Shown here one piece after another: positions 1 to 9,000 of a stretch of DNA of 64,000 nt (position 1 is its first letter; the number at the start of each line of letters is the position of its first letter). The DNA lies in the NCBI GenBank assembly GCA_019639195.1, contig JAHBSI010000005.1, positions 1 through 64,000 on the forward strand. The letters are read 5' to 3'. Position numbers and translations under genes: made by a program. The notes below the pieces were generated by a model. The model saw nothing but the letters and a program-made list of their open reading frames with translations, made no database searches and had not been told where the DNA came from. Source of the DNA: Acidobacteriota bacterium. Lineage in GTDB: Bacteria; Acidobacteriota; Blastocatellia; Pyrinomonadales; Pyrinomonadaceae.

Positions 1-1
1 A

Positions 2-352
2 GAGGCGGAGGATCGCACGGAAATATTCAAGGTTCATCTGAAGAAACGCGAATTGAATCCCGAACAATTCGAACTCGACAAACTCGTGGAGAAGACCAAT
101 GACTTCTCCGGTGCTGAGATCGAAGCTGCCGTTAAGGACGGCGTGCTCGAAGCCTTTATTGACGGTGATCGAGCAGCTGAGACGCGAGACATTCTCAAGG
201 CGGTCGGTAGTATTTCGCCTACTGCTCAAATGATGAGCGAGAAGATCGAAGAAATTCGAAGATGGGCTCGCAATAATATCAAAGGTGTCGCCGGCACGAT
301 CAATAACCAAGGGATCGCCTCCACTCGGAGTGACCGGATCTACGAATTCTAA
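2..352 (+). CDS. Ycf46-like AAA+ ATPase, C-terminal part (5' end outside window)
   Basis: The reading frame is open from base 2, so the gene enters from outside the window and only about 116 C-terminal residues are visible. The segment has the AAA+ lid pattern: a REEIF-HLKKR-like helix, then an LDKLVEKTNDFSGAEIEAAV block, which is the sensor-2/lid region. It ends in a helix with IEEIRRWARNN, typical of the end of Ycf46-type (COG0464) ATPases. The Walker motifs are outside the window. A DUF1257 gene follows after only 22 bases, and Ycf46 and Ycf35/DUF1257 proteins are known neighbours in cyanobacteria, which supports the call. The role is probably ATP-driven remodelling of a partner; the substrate cannot be told from this fragment. 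Confidence 0.75.
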   Translation, partial: EAEDRTEIFKVHLKKRELNPEQFELDKLVEKTNDFSGAEIEAAVKDGVLEAFIDGDRAAETRDILKAVGSISPTAQMMSEKIEEIRRWARNNIKGVAGTINNQGIASTRSDRIYEF

Positions 353-374
353 ATTTTCACGGAGGTCACGGTTT

Positions 375-773
375 ATGAGCAAGTACATGACATTTGAATC
401 GCAGTCTTTCGCAAACGGCGAATTACTTCTGGAAGCGCTAGCGGACAGTGGATTCTCGACAGTGATCCAAGGAACGGATCTGCCCCTCGACGGCTGGGAT
501 AAACGAAACGCCAGAACCGCAGACCTCATCATTCGACGAAGGGATGTAAAAAATCATAGTCTTCTAGCCGACATAGGTTTTCAGAAGACTTCGTCAGGCT
601 ATGTTGCGGTGATCGACGACATGGACCTGGATTATCGTTTGGGTAAGGATTTCGTCGTCAGGCTTCAGAATAACTATCACGAGGCTGCGGCACGAAAGAT
701 GGCAAAGAAGCTCGGCGGAACTCTGGTCAAAGAGCGGATCGGGAAGACGATCAAGATCAGAGTCAAATTCTGA
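375..773 (+). CDS. DUF1257 (Ycf35-like) protein
   Basis: This is a 132-residue soluble protein. The start ATG at 375 has a GGAGG-type ribosome site about 10 bases upstream; an upstream in-frame start overlapping the ATPase gene has none. Its N-terminal half and the closing YHEAAARKMAKKLGGTLV segment, followed by a beta strand ending KIRVKF, match the general plan of the DUF1257/Ycf35 family. Biochemical function is unknown in that family. The gene lies tightly between the AAA+ gene and the DUF2997 gene (gaps of 22 and 9 bases), so the four genes up to 1281 are probably one transcript. The family call rests on pattern and context and is moderately sure. Confidence 0.65.
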   Translation: MSKYMTFESQSFANGELLLEALADSGFSTVIQGTDLPLDGWDKRNARTADLIIRRRDVKNHSLLADIGFQKTSSGYVAVIDDMDLDYRLGKDFVVRLQNNYHEAAARKMAKKLGGTLVKERIGKTIKIRVKF

Positions 774-782
774 AGGAGTGAT

Positions 783-977
783 ATGGCTGAGATTGAATTT
801 AGTATCGACACCGAGACGGGGAATTGCGAAACGGAGATCAACGGTATCCAAGGTCCAAATTGTGAGCAAACCGCCCGGCTGCTGAAACAGGTCCTTGGAA
901 CCCCGACAACCGATCGGAGGACTCTCGAATTTCACGTGAGGCCGAAACCTAAGAGGTTGGTAGGATCCGATGAGTAA
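783..977 (+). CDS. DUF2997 small protein
   Basis: This 64-residue protein starts at an ATG preceded by AAGGAG at good spacing. It matches the short DUF2997 pattern: a beta-strand-rich start, the central GIQGPNCEQTARLLKQVLG block (the family typically shows GF-G-xC-xxT-xxLxxxLG) and a hydrophilic tail. The single conserved cysteine is present. Its function is not known. The stop overlaps the start of the activase gene at 970 by eight bases, so translational coupling is likely. DUF2997 genes commonly sit beside DUF1257 genes, which supports both calls. Confidence 0.65.
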   Translation: MAEIEFSIDTETGNCETEINGIQGPNCEQTARLLKQVLGTPTTDRRTLEFHVRPKPKRLVGSDE

Positions 978-1281
978 AGAATTAGTATTCGTACTTGAAC
1001 CCGATGTTGGAAGAGTTACGGTTGAAATATCGCAAACATTAGGGCAGGCTCTCGATCATCTTGCACGCGATCTTGGTACTCGAATAAGCCTGAATTGTGC
1101 AAAACCAGCGGCAAAAGAAAGGCGACTTCCTGTTATTCAACCTAAGCCGACGGGCATTCACCGGCTCGATTTCGATTCCTCGTCGATCTGGTTGTATCGT
1201 CTATATCACGACTCGGTTGTTGATGGTCCCGGCAGACGGAGCGTGATTCAAGTTAGCGGATGTTCGCTTCGATGCAGCGGG
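970..1281 (+). pseudogene. NrdG-type radical SAM activase, N-terminal half of a gene split by an insertion
   Basis: Codons 1-104 encode a variable N-terminal domain and then the start of an NrdG-like radical SAM core, with a YHDSVVDGPGRRSV block and the first two cysteines of the CxxxCxxC motif (C98 and C102). The next two codons are Ser and Gly, after which homology stops: the frame runs into unrelated sequence beginning TTTATCTACAGT. The third cysteine and the rest of the core are found at 14729-15097. Joining the halves gives CSLRCSGCFIPETH with no frame loss and a 226-residue protein, close to the 228 residues of the intact homolog at 13939. The ORF runs on to 1356 only by read-through into element DNA. 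The split gene is presumably inactive for Fe-S chemistry. Confidence 0.85.
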
Positions 1282-1282
1282 T

Positions 1283-1293
1283 TTATCTACAGT
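1283..1293 (+). repeat. Left terminal inverted repeat of the element
   Basis: The sequence TTATCTACAGT is the exact reverse complement of 14713-14723. It begins right after codon 104 of the interrupted activase gene. After the 11 matching bases the two ends diverge. Confidence 0.8.
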
Positions 1294-1321
1294 CTTGAAG
1301 GGGCGAAGTATGATTTAGCCC

Positions 1322-1658
1322 ATGAAAGACATCAACAACGAACAGCATGCTTCTGATACTTCATTTTGGTTTGAGCGTTTCATCGCGGATCTGTCGACTG
1401 TACGACCATTTAACACGGTAAAGGCATACCGGCAGGATCTTGTGAGGTGGTTGGCCTTCTGCGCCGACACCCGGATTGATGCTCTTGCCGCTCGCCCTTC
1501 ACACATTATCGAATTCGTCCGTGCCGAGCGTGAGCGCCCGACATGTCGCGGAGCGACAGTTGGGGCTCGCACGCTAGTGCGGCGTCTCGCCGCACTCCGG
1601 CAATGGTACGAGTTCCTAATGCTGGAGCCCGAACAAACGGGCGGCCGAGTTTGGCATG
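1322..1658 (+). pseudogene. Tyrosine recombinase, N-terminal (core-binding) fragment
   Basis: About 112 residues are preserved. The fragment carries the SAM-like/core-binding domain of XerC/D-type integrases: the FIADLSTVRPFNTVKAYRQD helix pair, a RWLAF segment and the ALRQWYEFL helix. The catalytic domain is missing. Homology ends near 1658, where the reading frame becomes the antisense of the SDR gene that ends at 1662. So a 2.8-kb cassette or a rearrangement has replaced the middle of the recombinase gene, including the first catalytic Arg. It starts at ATG 1322, 29 bases inside the element's left end. Confidence 0.75.
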
Positions 1659-1661
1659 CTT

Positions 1662-2663
1662 TCAATATGCCGTCCAACCCCCGTCGGTAGCATAGATACC
1701 GCCCGTGAAATTCGATGCTTCCTTGGAAAGGAGAAAAAGCATCATCGAGACTTGCTCGGCGATGGTTGCCGGCCGGTGCTTTGAGTCCGTGTAGGCTAGA
1801 ACACTCATCGTTTTCGCTCTCCCCATGTTTGGGCCGTCACTTTTCCTGGCCTTCGTCACCGCGGCCACCAATTCGCCAGCCCGGGCGACCATGGGCGTGT
1901 CAGTTGCCGACATATTTACCGAGTTCACGCGAATGCCATAGGGCGCATAGTCAACCGCTGCATTTCGCGTCAGACCATTCACTGCATGCTTACTTGCGAC
2001 ATACGCCGGGTTTCCGGCGAGCCCGGTCATGCCGGCGATGGACCCGACATTGACAATAGAGCCGCCGCGGCCCTGCAACACCATCTGCTTGAGTTCTGCA
2101 CGCATGCTGCGAAAGACGCCTCCGGCATTGGTGCGAAAGACACGGTCCCAGTATTCGTCCGTTGCCTCGTGGATTGATGCGAAAATCAGACTCTTCTGCT
2201 TTTTGTAATCAATCGGATCGCCGGAGAAAACTCCGTCCATGACCCCGGCATTGTTGAGTGCCATGTCAATGCCGCCAAAGGAATCAACCGCGAATTTCAC
2301 CATTTTTTCGCAAGTATCGCTTTCACCTACGTCACCATGGAAAAATACGGCCTTGCCGCCTGACGCTGTTATATTCGCAATGGTTTTCTCGCCAAGATCC
2401 TTGATCCAATCGACGCCGACGACATTGGCCCCTTCCCGGGCCGCTCGAACGGCGGCTCCCGCGCCCATGCCGCGAGCGCATCCGGTAATGAGGATCGTTT
2501 TACCTTTCAGGCGGTTTGGAACGAAATAACCATCTTCAATCGGCTCAATATCCTTACCATTCTGGGAAGCCTCCCCATCTGTAGTGGTTCCGGTGGCTCC
2601 AACGCTAACAACCGATGCGGCAGCGGCGATTGCCACCCCCTTCAGCATATCCCTCCGTTTCAT
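1662..2663 (-). CDS. SDR-family oxidoreductase with Tat signal peptide
   Basis: This is a 333-residue NAD(P)-dependent short-chain dehydrogenase. The start at 2663 is chosen because AAGGAG lies eight bases upstream on the minus strand. The N-terminus KRRDMLKG followed by an Ala/Val-rich stretch is a twin-arginine export signal. The mature part has a [10 protein letters not shown] cofactor loop, an NNAG motif, a catalytic Ser in the VGSIAG segment and a YVASK catalytic Tyr/Lys pair. An enzyme folded with its cofactor before export fits Tat use. The start lies 33 bases downstream of the outer-membrane-protein gene on the same strand, so the two are probably cotranscribed. The substrate is unknown; extracytoplasmic oxidation of an alcohol or sugar is an inference. 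Confidence 0.85.
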   Translation of the reverse strand: MKRRDMLKGVAIAAAASVVSVGATGTTTDGEASQNGKDIEPIEDGYFVPNRLKGKTILITGCARGMGAGAAVRAAREGANVVGVDWIKDLGEKTIANITASGGKAVFFHGDVGESDTCEKMVKFAVDSFGGIDMALNNAGVMDGVFSGDPIDYKKQKSLIFASIHEATDEYWDRVFRTNAGGVFRSMRAELKQMVLQGRGGSIVNVGSIAGMTGLAGNPAYVASKHAVNGLTRNAAVDYAPYGIRVNSVNMSATDTPMVARAGELVAAVTKARKSDGPNMGRAKTMSVLAYTDSKHRPATIAEQVSMMLFLLSKEASNFTGGIYATDGGWTAY

Positions 2664-2696
2664 AATTTTTTCTCCTTGTTCCATTTTCCAGTAGTT

Positions 2697-4490
2697 TCAG
2701 AAAGCATATCTCAAAAACACCATCGCGCTGACCCACGAACTCGTGGTAGGACCCAATGCGCCATCGACCGCCGTACCCGGGGAAGTCATAGCAACATGTC
2801 CCTGTATAAATGCGTTCCTGGACAGGAAATATTTCACTGTCAGATTTGCCTCGACTCCGAGATTCTTAGACGTGAGTATCGACAATGCCGGATTTCCGCC
2901 CAGGTTCAATGTTGACGGCGCTCGAAACAGCCAAACTTGAGGTACAAGTTCGATCCTTGGCTTTGGTCTGAGTCGGCCTTGAAAACGATGCGAGATCAGG
3001 TTCGAGTTTTGGAACACTTTGAAATGATTGATACCTTGAACCCATTGCTCGCCGTTTCCTCCCGATAATAAAGGGTCCCAGCGTTCGAAACGTTCGGTAT
3101 CGGGATCGTCGCCCGAGAATTTTGCGTAGCGGTAGCTCACTGTCGGAGACCACGCCAACTTGGCAAAGGCCCATCCGGCTTCGCCTTGAACGGCGTAGGC
3201 AGCCATATCAAATCTAGGATTGCTCTGAAAAGCTGCCTCGCCAATCAGGAACGGCCCCGACCTACCGGTCGGCTTTGGCTGCCATCTAAACCGTCCGTCG
3301 TACACATTAAGTCCACTGCGAGTGAAGCTATCAGTTAGCGAGTAGTAAGCGAAATTTGACCTCCCAACCTTTAGATAGGTGAAGCCGAGGTTTAGCTGAT
3401 CTCGGAGACGGGTTTCAACGTTAACTCCATAGAAACGAGTTTTCGTATCAATCACAGGTAACTCGTCGGGATCCAAATGAAACACTTCAATCAAAGTGTT
3501 GTTATACTTTACCTGCACCAGCGCTAGCAGGTCTGCCGCCCAACGAGGATTAGACTGCAGTCCGGCGCGGTCTTGTCCATTGGCAGCCGTGTTTGCTATC
3601 AAGAACCCATCACTGATACTAAACTTCTTGCGACCCACGGACGCATTGATAACAAAGCGATTGCCTTTGTCGGTAGTGGTTCCCCCCACCACGCCTACAT
3701 ACGCGTCTTCAATCCCTAAATGTCCGCGCGTCTTGTCGGTAAACAACTCCTGACCGGCCGATCCGCTAACAATGGCGCTTAAACCGCCGTAGGCGTAAAC
3801 AGATTTGGAGACCGGCGTGATCCCGTAAAGTCCGGCATGAGCGAATCCTTCCCCCCAGCCGCTTAACCCCGATCCTGCGGTTTCCCCAGCTACAAGAGGG
3901 TTCCCTGCAAGCATTTGATCTGGCTGGCCATACCAGGCATTGTTATTTGAATAGAGCATGCCCAAGGCTTCTAGTTTGATTCGAAAGTGTGTCCCGTTGC
4001 CTTGATAAAGGACAGGGAAATCTCCTTTGCCGCCCCTGGTCAATATGCCGCTTGGCTTCGCCGCCACGGCCCCGTCCCCGAGGGTGACCGACACATTTAC
4101 GATTACACCGCCGGAGGGGCCGAAGTCGATATCGTGCGTTATCTCCGTGATCTGGGCATTTCGCCTGGCTGCCGACAGTCCAAAATCCACGACGGTTTTG
4201 TCGTAATAATCGGTCGGAAAAATTCCGAGAGATCGACGGACAAGGTCTTTTAGGCGCTCGTTAAGTGCCAGGTCAGCGCTTGGATTGGTGATCGTCACTG
4301 CGATGGCTTCAATGCGTAAACTCTGGTCGAGATCTGTGATGCTTTGTGAGGCAGCATCCAGGGGCAGAAAGCACACGAATGAACCTAGAACAGAAAAGGT
4401 AAAAATTGACGTGCGTATCAGCCCAATCTTAACGAAACGCAGACACGGGTTTAATTGGCCTAGCGTCGCGATTCGAAATCTACTCTTCAT
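2697..4490 (-). CDS. Alginate-export-family-like outer membrane beta-barrel protein
   Basis: The product has 597 residues, with a long basic N-terminus and a hydrophobic signal-like stretch ending near the DAASQ cleavage region (about residue 48). A possible periplasmic segment of roughly 100 residues follows. The rest is rich in alternating aromatic/polar strands and ends in RYAF, with the C-terminal Phe typical of outer-membrane barrels. The YRYAKFSGDDPDTERFERWDP region, with a following WVQG, resembles the conserved part of alginate-export (AlgE-like) porins. It is the first gene of the OMP-SDR pair. Three 19-bp direct repeats lie directly upstream of its ATG and may be its operator. The transported solute is unknown. 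Confidence 0.7.
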   Translation of the reverse strand: MKSRFRIATLGQLNPCLRFVKIGLIRTSIFTFSVLGSFVCFLPLDAASQSITDLDQSLRIEAIAVTITNPSADLALNERLKDLVRRSLGIFPTDYYDKTVVDFGLSAARRNAQITEITHDIDFGPSGGVIVNVSVTLGDGAVAAKPSGILTRGGKGDFPVLYQGNGTHFRIKLEALGMLYSNNNAWYGQPDQMLAGNPLVAGETAGSGLSGWGEGFAHAGLYGITPVSKSVYAYGGLSAIVSGSAGQELFTDKTRGHLGIEDAYVGVVGGTTTDKGNRFVINASVGRKKFSISDGFLIANTAANGQDRAGLQSNPRWAADLLALVQVKYNNTLIEVFHLDPDELPVIDTKTRFYGVNVETRLRDQLNLGFTYLKVGRSNFAYYSLTDSFTRSGLNVYDGRFRWQPKPTGRSGPFLIGEAAFQSNPRFDMAAYAVQGEAGWAFAKLAWSPTVSYRYAKFSGDDPDTERFERWDPLLSGGNGEQWVQGINHFKVFQNSNLISHRFQGRLRPKPRIELVPQVWLFRAPSTLNLGGNPALSILTSKNLGVEANLTVKYFLSRNAFIQGHVAMTSPGTAVDGALGPTTSSWVSAMVFLRYAF

Positions 4491-4547
4491 TTCAGTACTG
4501 TATCACGGCTTCAGTACTGTATCACGGCTTCAGTACTGTGTCACGGC
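4491..4547. repeat. Three tandem 19-bp repeats, each with a CAGTACTG palindrome
   Basis: The unit TTCAGTACTGTATCACGGC occurs at 4491-4509 and 4510-4528, and with one change (GTGTCACGGC) at 4529-4547. Each unit contains the self-complementary octamer CAGTACTG. The array lies between the start codon of the outer-membrane-protein gene and the beginning of a recombinase C-terminal fragment. Read on the minus strand, TACAGTACTGAA resembles the element's left end TACAGTCTTGAA (10 of 12). It may be a regulatory operator or a relic recombination site. Confidence 0.8.
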
Positions 4548-5346
4548 GAGATTCAGCAGCAAACTCCACAATGATCGAATGATACCGGTCCGTCCGCAAG
4601 TGGTCGCCGCGATCGACAACTGGATGAAAGTGCGTGGTCAACAACCTTCTTTTCTCGACGAGCGTACTAACAAACCTACCGACTATCTGTTTGCCTGGCG
4701 TGGGGTGCCATTCACCCGGCACATGCTGAAAAAATAAATCGAGAAACTATGCGAGCTCGCAAAAACAGATCACCGCTATACGAGCCACCGCTTCCGCCAT
4801 ACGCTCGCCACATTGTGGCGCCGGCGAGGAATGCGGATCGAATCGATCAGCCGGATGCTCGGCCACAAGAACCTGAGAATGACGATGCGTTATGCGGCGG
4901 TTATGCCGCCTTTGCTTCGACAAGAGTTCGAGACGGCTTTTGCACAGATAGATGAGGAACACCGTGCGACGGCGCAGATCAGGGTGCTGCTTTCCCCGGA
5001 AGCTCATCTTGCCGCACAGCTTGAATGGCGGGAATCGCTGTTCGTTGATCTCGGCTTAGGCTGGTGCGGACTTACTGCCTTTCATCCATGCGAAACACGC
5101 CTGTCGTGCCAAAGCTGTCCAAATCTCATTCCCGATAAGCAGAGCCTGCCCCTACTCGAACGGCAGCGAGTGAATCTGATAGAGTTGCGGGGACTCGCGA
5201 CCGAAAGACTTCCGTCATTGCGAAACGAGGAAGTGTCTCGAGAGTTGACCACAGCGATCGGTGGCATCGAACGCAACATCGCACATCTGAAAGAATACAA
5301 GAGCCGGGGGAAGAAGATGAATAGAGAAGTTCGTTCGGAGATGTGA
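4548..5346 (+). pseudogene. Tyrosine recombinase, C-terminal catalytic domain with internal stop
   Basis: The frame encodes RFSSKLHNDRMIPV (the beta-hairpin with the active-site Lys region), then HRFRHTLATLW (box II His-x-x-Arg), LGHKNLRMTMRYA (second His and the nucleophile Tyr), and a roughly 110-residue tail with a Cys-rich patch, CETRLSCQSCP. An in-frame TAA at 4735-4737 interrupts it before box II, and the core-binding domain and first catalytic Arg are absent at the 5' side. A diverged second copy of the same C-terminus lies at 13602-13942, so at least two related recombinases entered this locus. The fragment ends at TGA 5344-5346. Confidence 0.8.
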
Positions 5347-5660
5347 TGAGGTCCCAATCTTCCTTTGTGGCTCTAATCAATCCAGGGGCTAACCATTCTC
5401 CAATGGCGGCGTCGTTCATGCCTGCTTTTAGCAGTCGTCCAACCAGACAAACCGGGCCAATTCCTAAATCGATTCTTGTCAACACGCCTACGCCGTTCAC
5501 AACGATATTCCTTGCTCTCACGCAGAAGGTCGGAAAGTTTCAAATTCAGTTAGGACAAGGTTTTTGCCATTGCACTGGGGGGGGGGCAGGCACTGATAGA
5601 TTTGACGGCTTGCAAAATTAGAGGATGACCCGGACATTGGTCGAAAGGTATCGATTAGGG
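5347..5660. other. Decayed DNA, no gene recognised, with a G10 run
   Basis: Short open frames exist on both strands but none shows a family motif or a credible ribosome site. A homopolymer of ten G lies at 5577-5586. The segment follows the broken recombinase and precedes the leader region of the RHS gene. In the second recombinase copy the same 3' end is followed directly by an activase gene; here that gene is missing. Confidence 0.5.
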
Positions 5661-5674
5661 GCAACGGATTCTAG

Positions 5675-5704
5675 TTGACATTAATTCTTTTCTTGTGCGA
5701 TATT
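5675..5704 (+). promoter_or_regulatory. Candidate sigma-70-type promoter upstream of the RHS leader
   Basis: A perfect TTGACA at 5675-5680 is followed, after 18 bases, by GATATT at 5699-5704, matching four of six of the -10 consensus. The region around it is AT-rich compared with its flanks. It would start a transcript just before a leader of about 200 bases that ends in a strong hairpin at 5884-5917. Confidence 0.45.
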
Positions 5705-5883
5705 CATTGAACTGAATTCGTTCACATGAGAGCCGTGCCATCGAAAGGATATTCGACGGCTAATGAGGTTAGAGGGCTAGAGCTGGGTCACATCCCAAGG
5801 TTTCAGCTTGTGAATCACTCCCTGAGGTTTTTGAACTACGCTTCCCGCAGATCGCTGGAACGTTTCCGGATATTGTAGTAAAG

Positions 5884-5920
5884 AGCCCGACAGGTAACTG
5901 GAATTACCTGTCGGGCTTTG
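5884..5920 (+). terminator. Strong hairpin terminator or attenuator before the RHS gene
   Basis: AGCCCGACAGGTAA (5884-5897) pairs perfectly over 14 bases with 5904-5917, leaving a six-base loop, and is followed by a short T-rich stretch (CTTTGT). With the promoter at 5675 it frames a transcript of roughly 210 bases that does not encode an evident protein. It could end a small RNA or act as an attenuator for the RHS gene at 6099. Confidence 0.6.
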
Positions 5921-6098
5921 TCGTTCACTTTAGCCCGAAACGAAATGTCTCAAGATAAGCGAGCTTAGACACCCCGCATCTTAAACATTTCCGCTCGGTA
6001 AATCAACAATCATTGCAGCGTCCGTCGAGGACGGCACGGTTTAGATCTGTATTCAGACGACCAAAGATCTCTTGTTCGCACAAAGAAGAGGCACAACT

Positions 6099-9000
6099 AT
6101 GACTACGCGGAAATCAAACAGCATGATCAAGGCAATTACTTCGCTCAAGAACTATCGATCAGTCCGACCGGGAGCGTGGTTGCGAGTCGCTAAGGCCAAA
6201 GTGATCTCAGCGACCCTGATCTTCAGCCTCTTGACGCTTTCGACTCCGGGCGCCCCGAAATGGACATTGGTGATGGCCCAGGAGACGGCGACCGACATCC
6301 GGCACGCTTATCTTTCGACCTCGTTCGCGGCACCTGAATGGGCGAACTCCGTACTTGCGTTCTTCATCGGCGATCGAAAAGCGCTAAAGATAACGAGCAT
6401 CGAGATTCAACCTGCGGACGCTACCGTGATGCAGGGTGAAATGATCAACTTCGCCGCGATCGCGCGTTCGGCCGAGGGAAACGTCCCCGCCGTTCAGTAT
6501 CTTTGGACCTTTTTCCGCGAGGGAGACACGGAGCGAGGAACCCGAAGTTTCCTCAATGGCGGATTCAACGCCAGCCGTCCTGGAAGATACGTGATCACCG
6601 CCACGGGTAATGGGCTCCAAGGTCAGACGACCGTCACAGTTTATCCGAATGAGGGCTACTGGCTGCAGAAGAAATTGCAGCAGCCCGAAAGCGAACGATC
6701 CGGAAGGGACCGACAGTTCATCCAGCGTTTAGCCGAGCAAGGTCTCCTTACATCGCGAACTATCTTCCCTAGGGATAGATATTCCGCCGAGAGTGAACAG
6801 CAACGGGGACTCGTTGATGAACAGAGACGTGATGCGGTGAGGGAAAAGCAGGATGAGGCTCGTCAACGAAACCCCGATCCAGTCAGACAGAGCATCCGCG
6901 ATACCGACACGGATAAGAATAGCGAGGGCGATGTGGCCCAGGCTTCGCCACGAAAAGGGGGGCCAAGGATCGACGAAGAAACGAGTGTTGAGCATCCTCC
7001 GGCAGCCCCAGCCGTTACGGCCATGAGGCTGATGGATCAACTTGGTTGGGATAATAGCAATTGGTACGAAGCGGAAAGTCCTGGCAATCAGGTCGGAAAT
7101 ACACCTGGATCAGCACCCGACGGTGGAGCGAGCAACGGAAACTTCCGGCTTTCGTCCCCAGTCCTTTCGTTGGGAGGACGTGGTCTGGATATAAATCTCG
7201 CCTTGACGTATAACTCGCGACTGTGGAGCAAGTCGGGAACGACTATGAAATATGATGCCGATGATGGCTTCCCGGCTCCGGGCTGGAGCATCGGCTTCGG
7301 AAAGATGATCTATGCGGGATCGAACGGCGGATGTATGCTTATCGGGCCGGACGGAACGAGACGGTCAAAGGGCGGGACGAACAACGTCACCGGCTCCGGC
7401 ACATATTATTCCAACTATTTTGTCGGATACACCACTGACGGTTCGTTTACCGACTACAATTGCTACTATTCAAACAGCACGTACGGAAGCTTTTTGAACG
7501 GTTCCGCTAGGCTTTCGAACGGAACTACCATTCTTTACTCCAGTCCTACCGCCGACCGAAAGCAGGTGTTCCCGACAAAAATTGTCGACTCACAAGGGAA
7601 TTACATCACGATCACGTATGTCAATAACGCCGGCCCAAAGATCAACACCATCACGGATACCTTGGGGCGAACCATCACGTTCAACTACGACGGTACTTCC
7701 AGCCGCATTACAAGCATCACCGGGCCGGGATACAACGGCACGACGCGTACGTTCGTGCAGATCGCTTATTCTCAAAAGACACTCAGCTATGCTTTCGCAA
7801 GCGGATACACGGCCTCTACTCCGTCGAATTCGCCTTACTTGATCGAGTCGATCTATTATCCCGACACCGATACCGGTTATTGGTTCGGCGACACCGATTC
7901 TTATTCGTCCTATGGGATGATCGCAAAAGTGCAGAGTCGACGGGACTGGCTGGGCACAAGTGGAACCCAAGGCACCGTTACTCGCGAAGAGGTGTACAAC
8001 TTCCCGATGACCGCGGATAATACGCTGACCGACTCTCCGGGGTACACCTCTCATTCCGAAACCTGGGATCGAATGGATACGAGCGCCGCGGTTACAACTT
8101 ACGATGTAACCACCGCCACTGGAACGGAAGTGATTGAGGTCACGCGGCCCGATGGAAGCAAAAGCAAGCAAACGTCGGTAGCGAACTCAAGCAGTTGGGA
8201 TGATGGCCTCTATTTCCAGAATGAGATCCTTTCACCCTCGGACGATGTTCTGAGCAAGACCAAGATATATCTCGCTCAAGGCTCTTACGGCTCATCGCGC
8301 CCGACGAAGATCGAGACCACGGACGAGCTTGAGCAGATGACAAAGGTCGAGTTCACTTATGGTACAAACTACAACCAGGTGACCGCACAAAAGGAGTTCG
8401 ACTACGGAGGAAATCTTTATCGCGAGACGAGGTATACCTACGAGAACAACGCCGCGTACATCAATCGCCACGTCTTCAGTCTCGTCAAGAAAGTCGAACA
8501 GTACGACGCATCGGACAATCGCCTGTCGCTTACCGAGTATGAATACGACAATAACGCGGTCGTTAACGGGACAAGTAATCATGGGCTTGTAGGTGTTACA
8601 GGCGTAGTTCAGCACGAGTTTACTTCCGACCCCTATACAAATGAAACAGTGCCCGTTCAGGGGGCATGTCTTTATTGGGAGCCCCAATACTCAGATCCTC
8701 AGTGCGAATGGGAAGGCCAAGAGGTTTGGGTGTGGCAAACTGGCGGCTACTATGCCAACTGCCAATGTTACGACTATGAATACGATTACGTAAGTGCGTA
8801 TGATGACACATCTATATTCCGAGGAAACATCACGAAAGTCACGACGTATGCCGATGCCGATTCTTCTCCTTCTGGAGCAGTATCGTACGATTTCACTTAC
8901 GACATAACCGGAAATCAGCGGACGGCGACGACCAACTGCTGCCAGGAGATGTCGTTCTCGTATTCGACGACCACGCAGTTCTCACAGCCTGACTCGGTGA

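Noticed and set aside
5126..5521. Minus-strand open frame of 131 codons
   Set aside because: Most of it is antisense to the recombinase tail, and the rest has no motif or ribosome site.
5705..5883. A known riboswitch before the RHS gene
   Set aside because: I compared it by eye with the c-di-GMP and cobalamin patterns; no conserved core was found.
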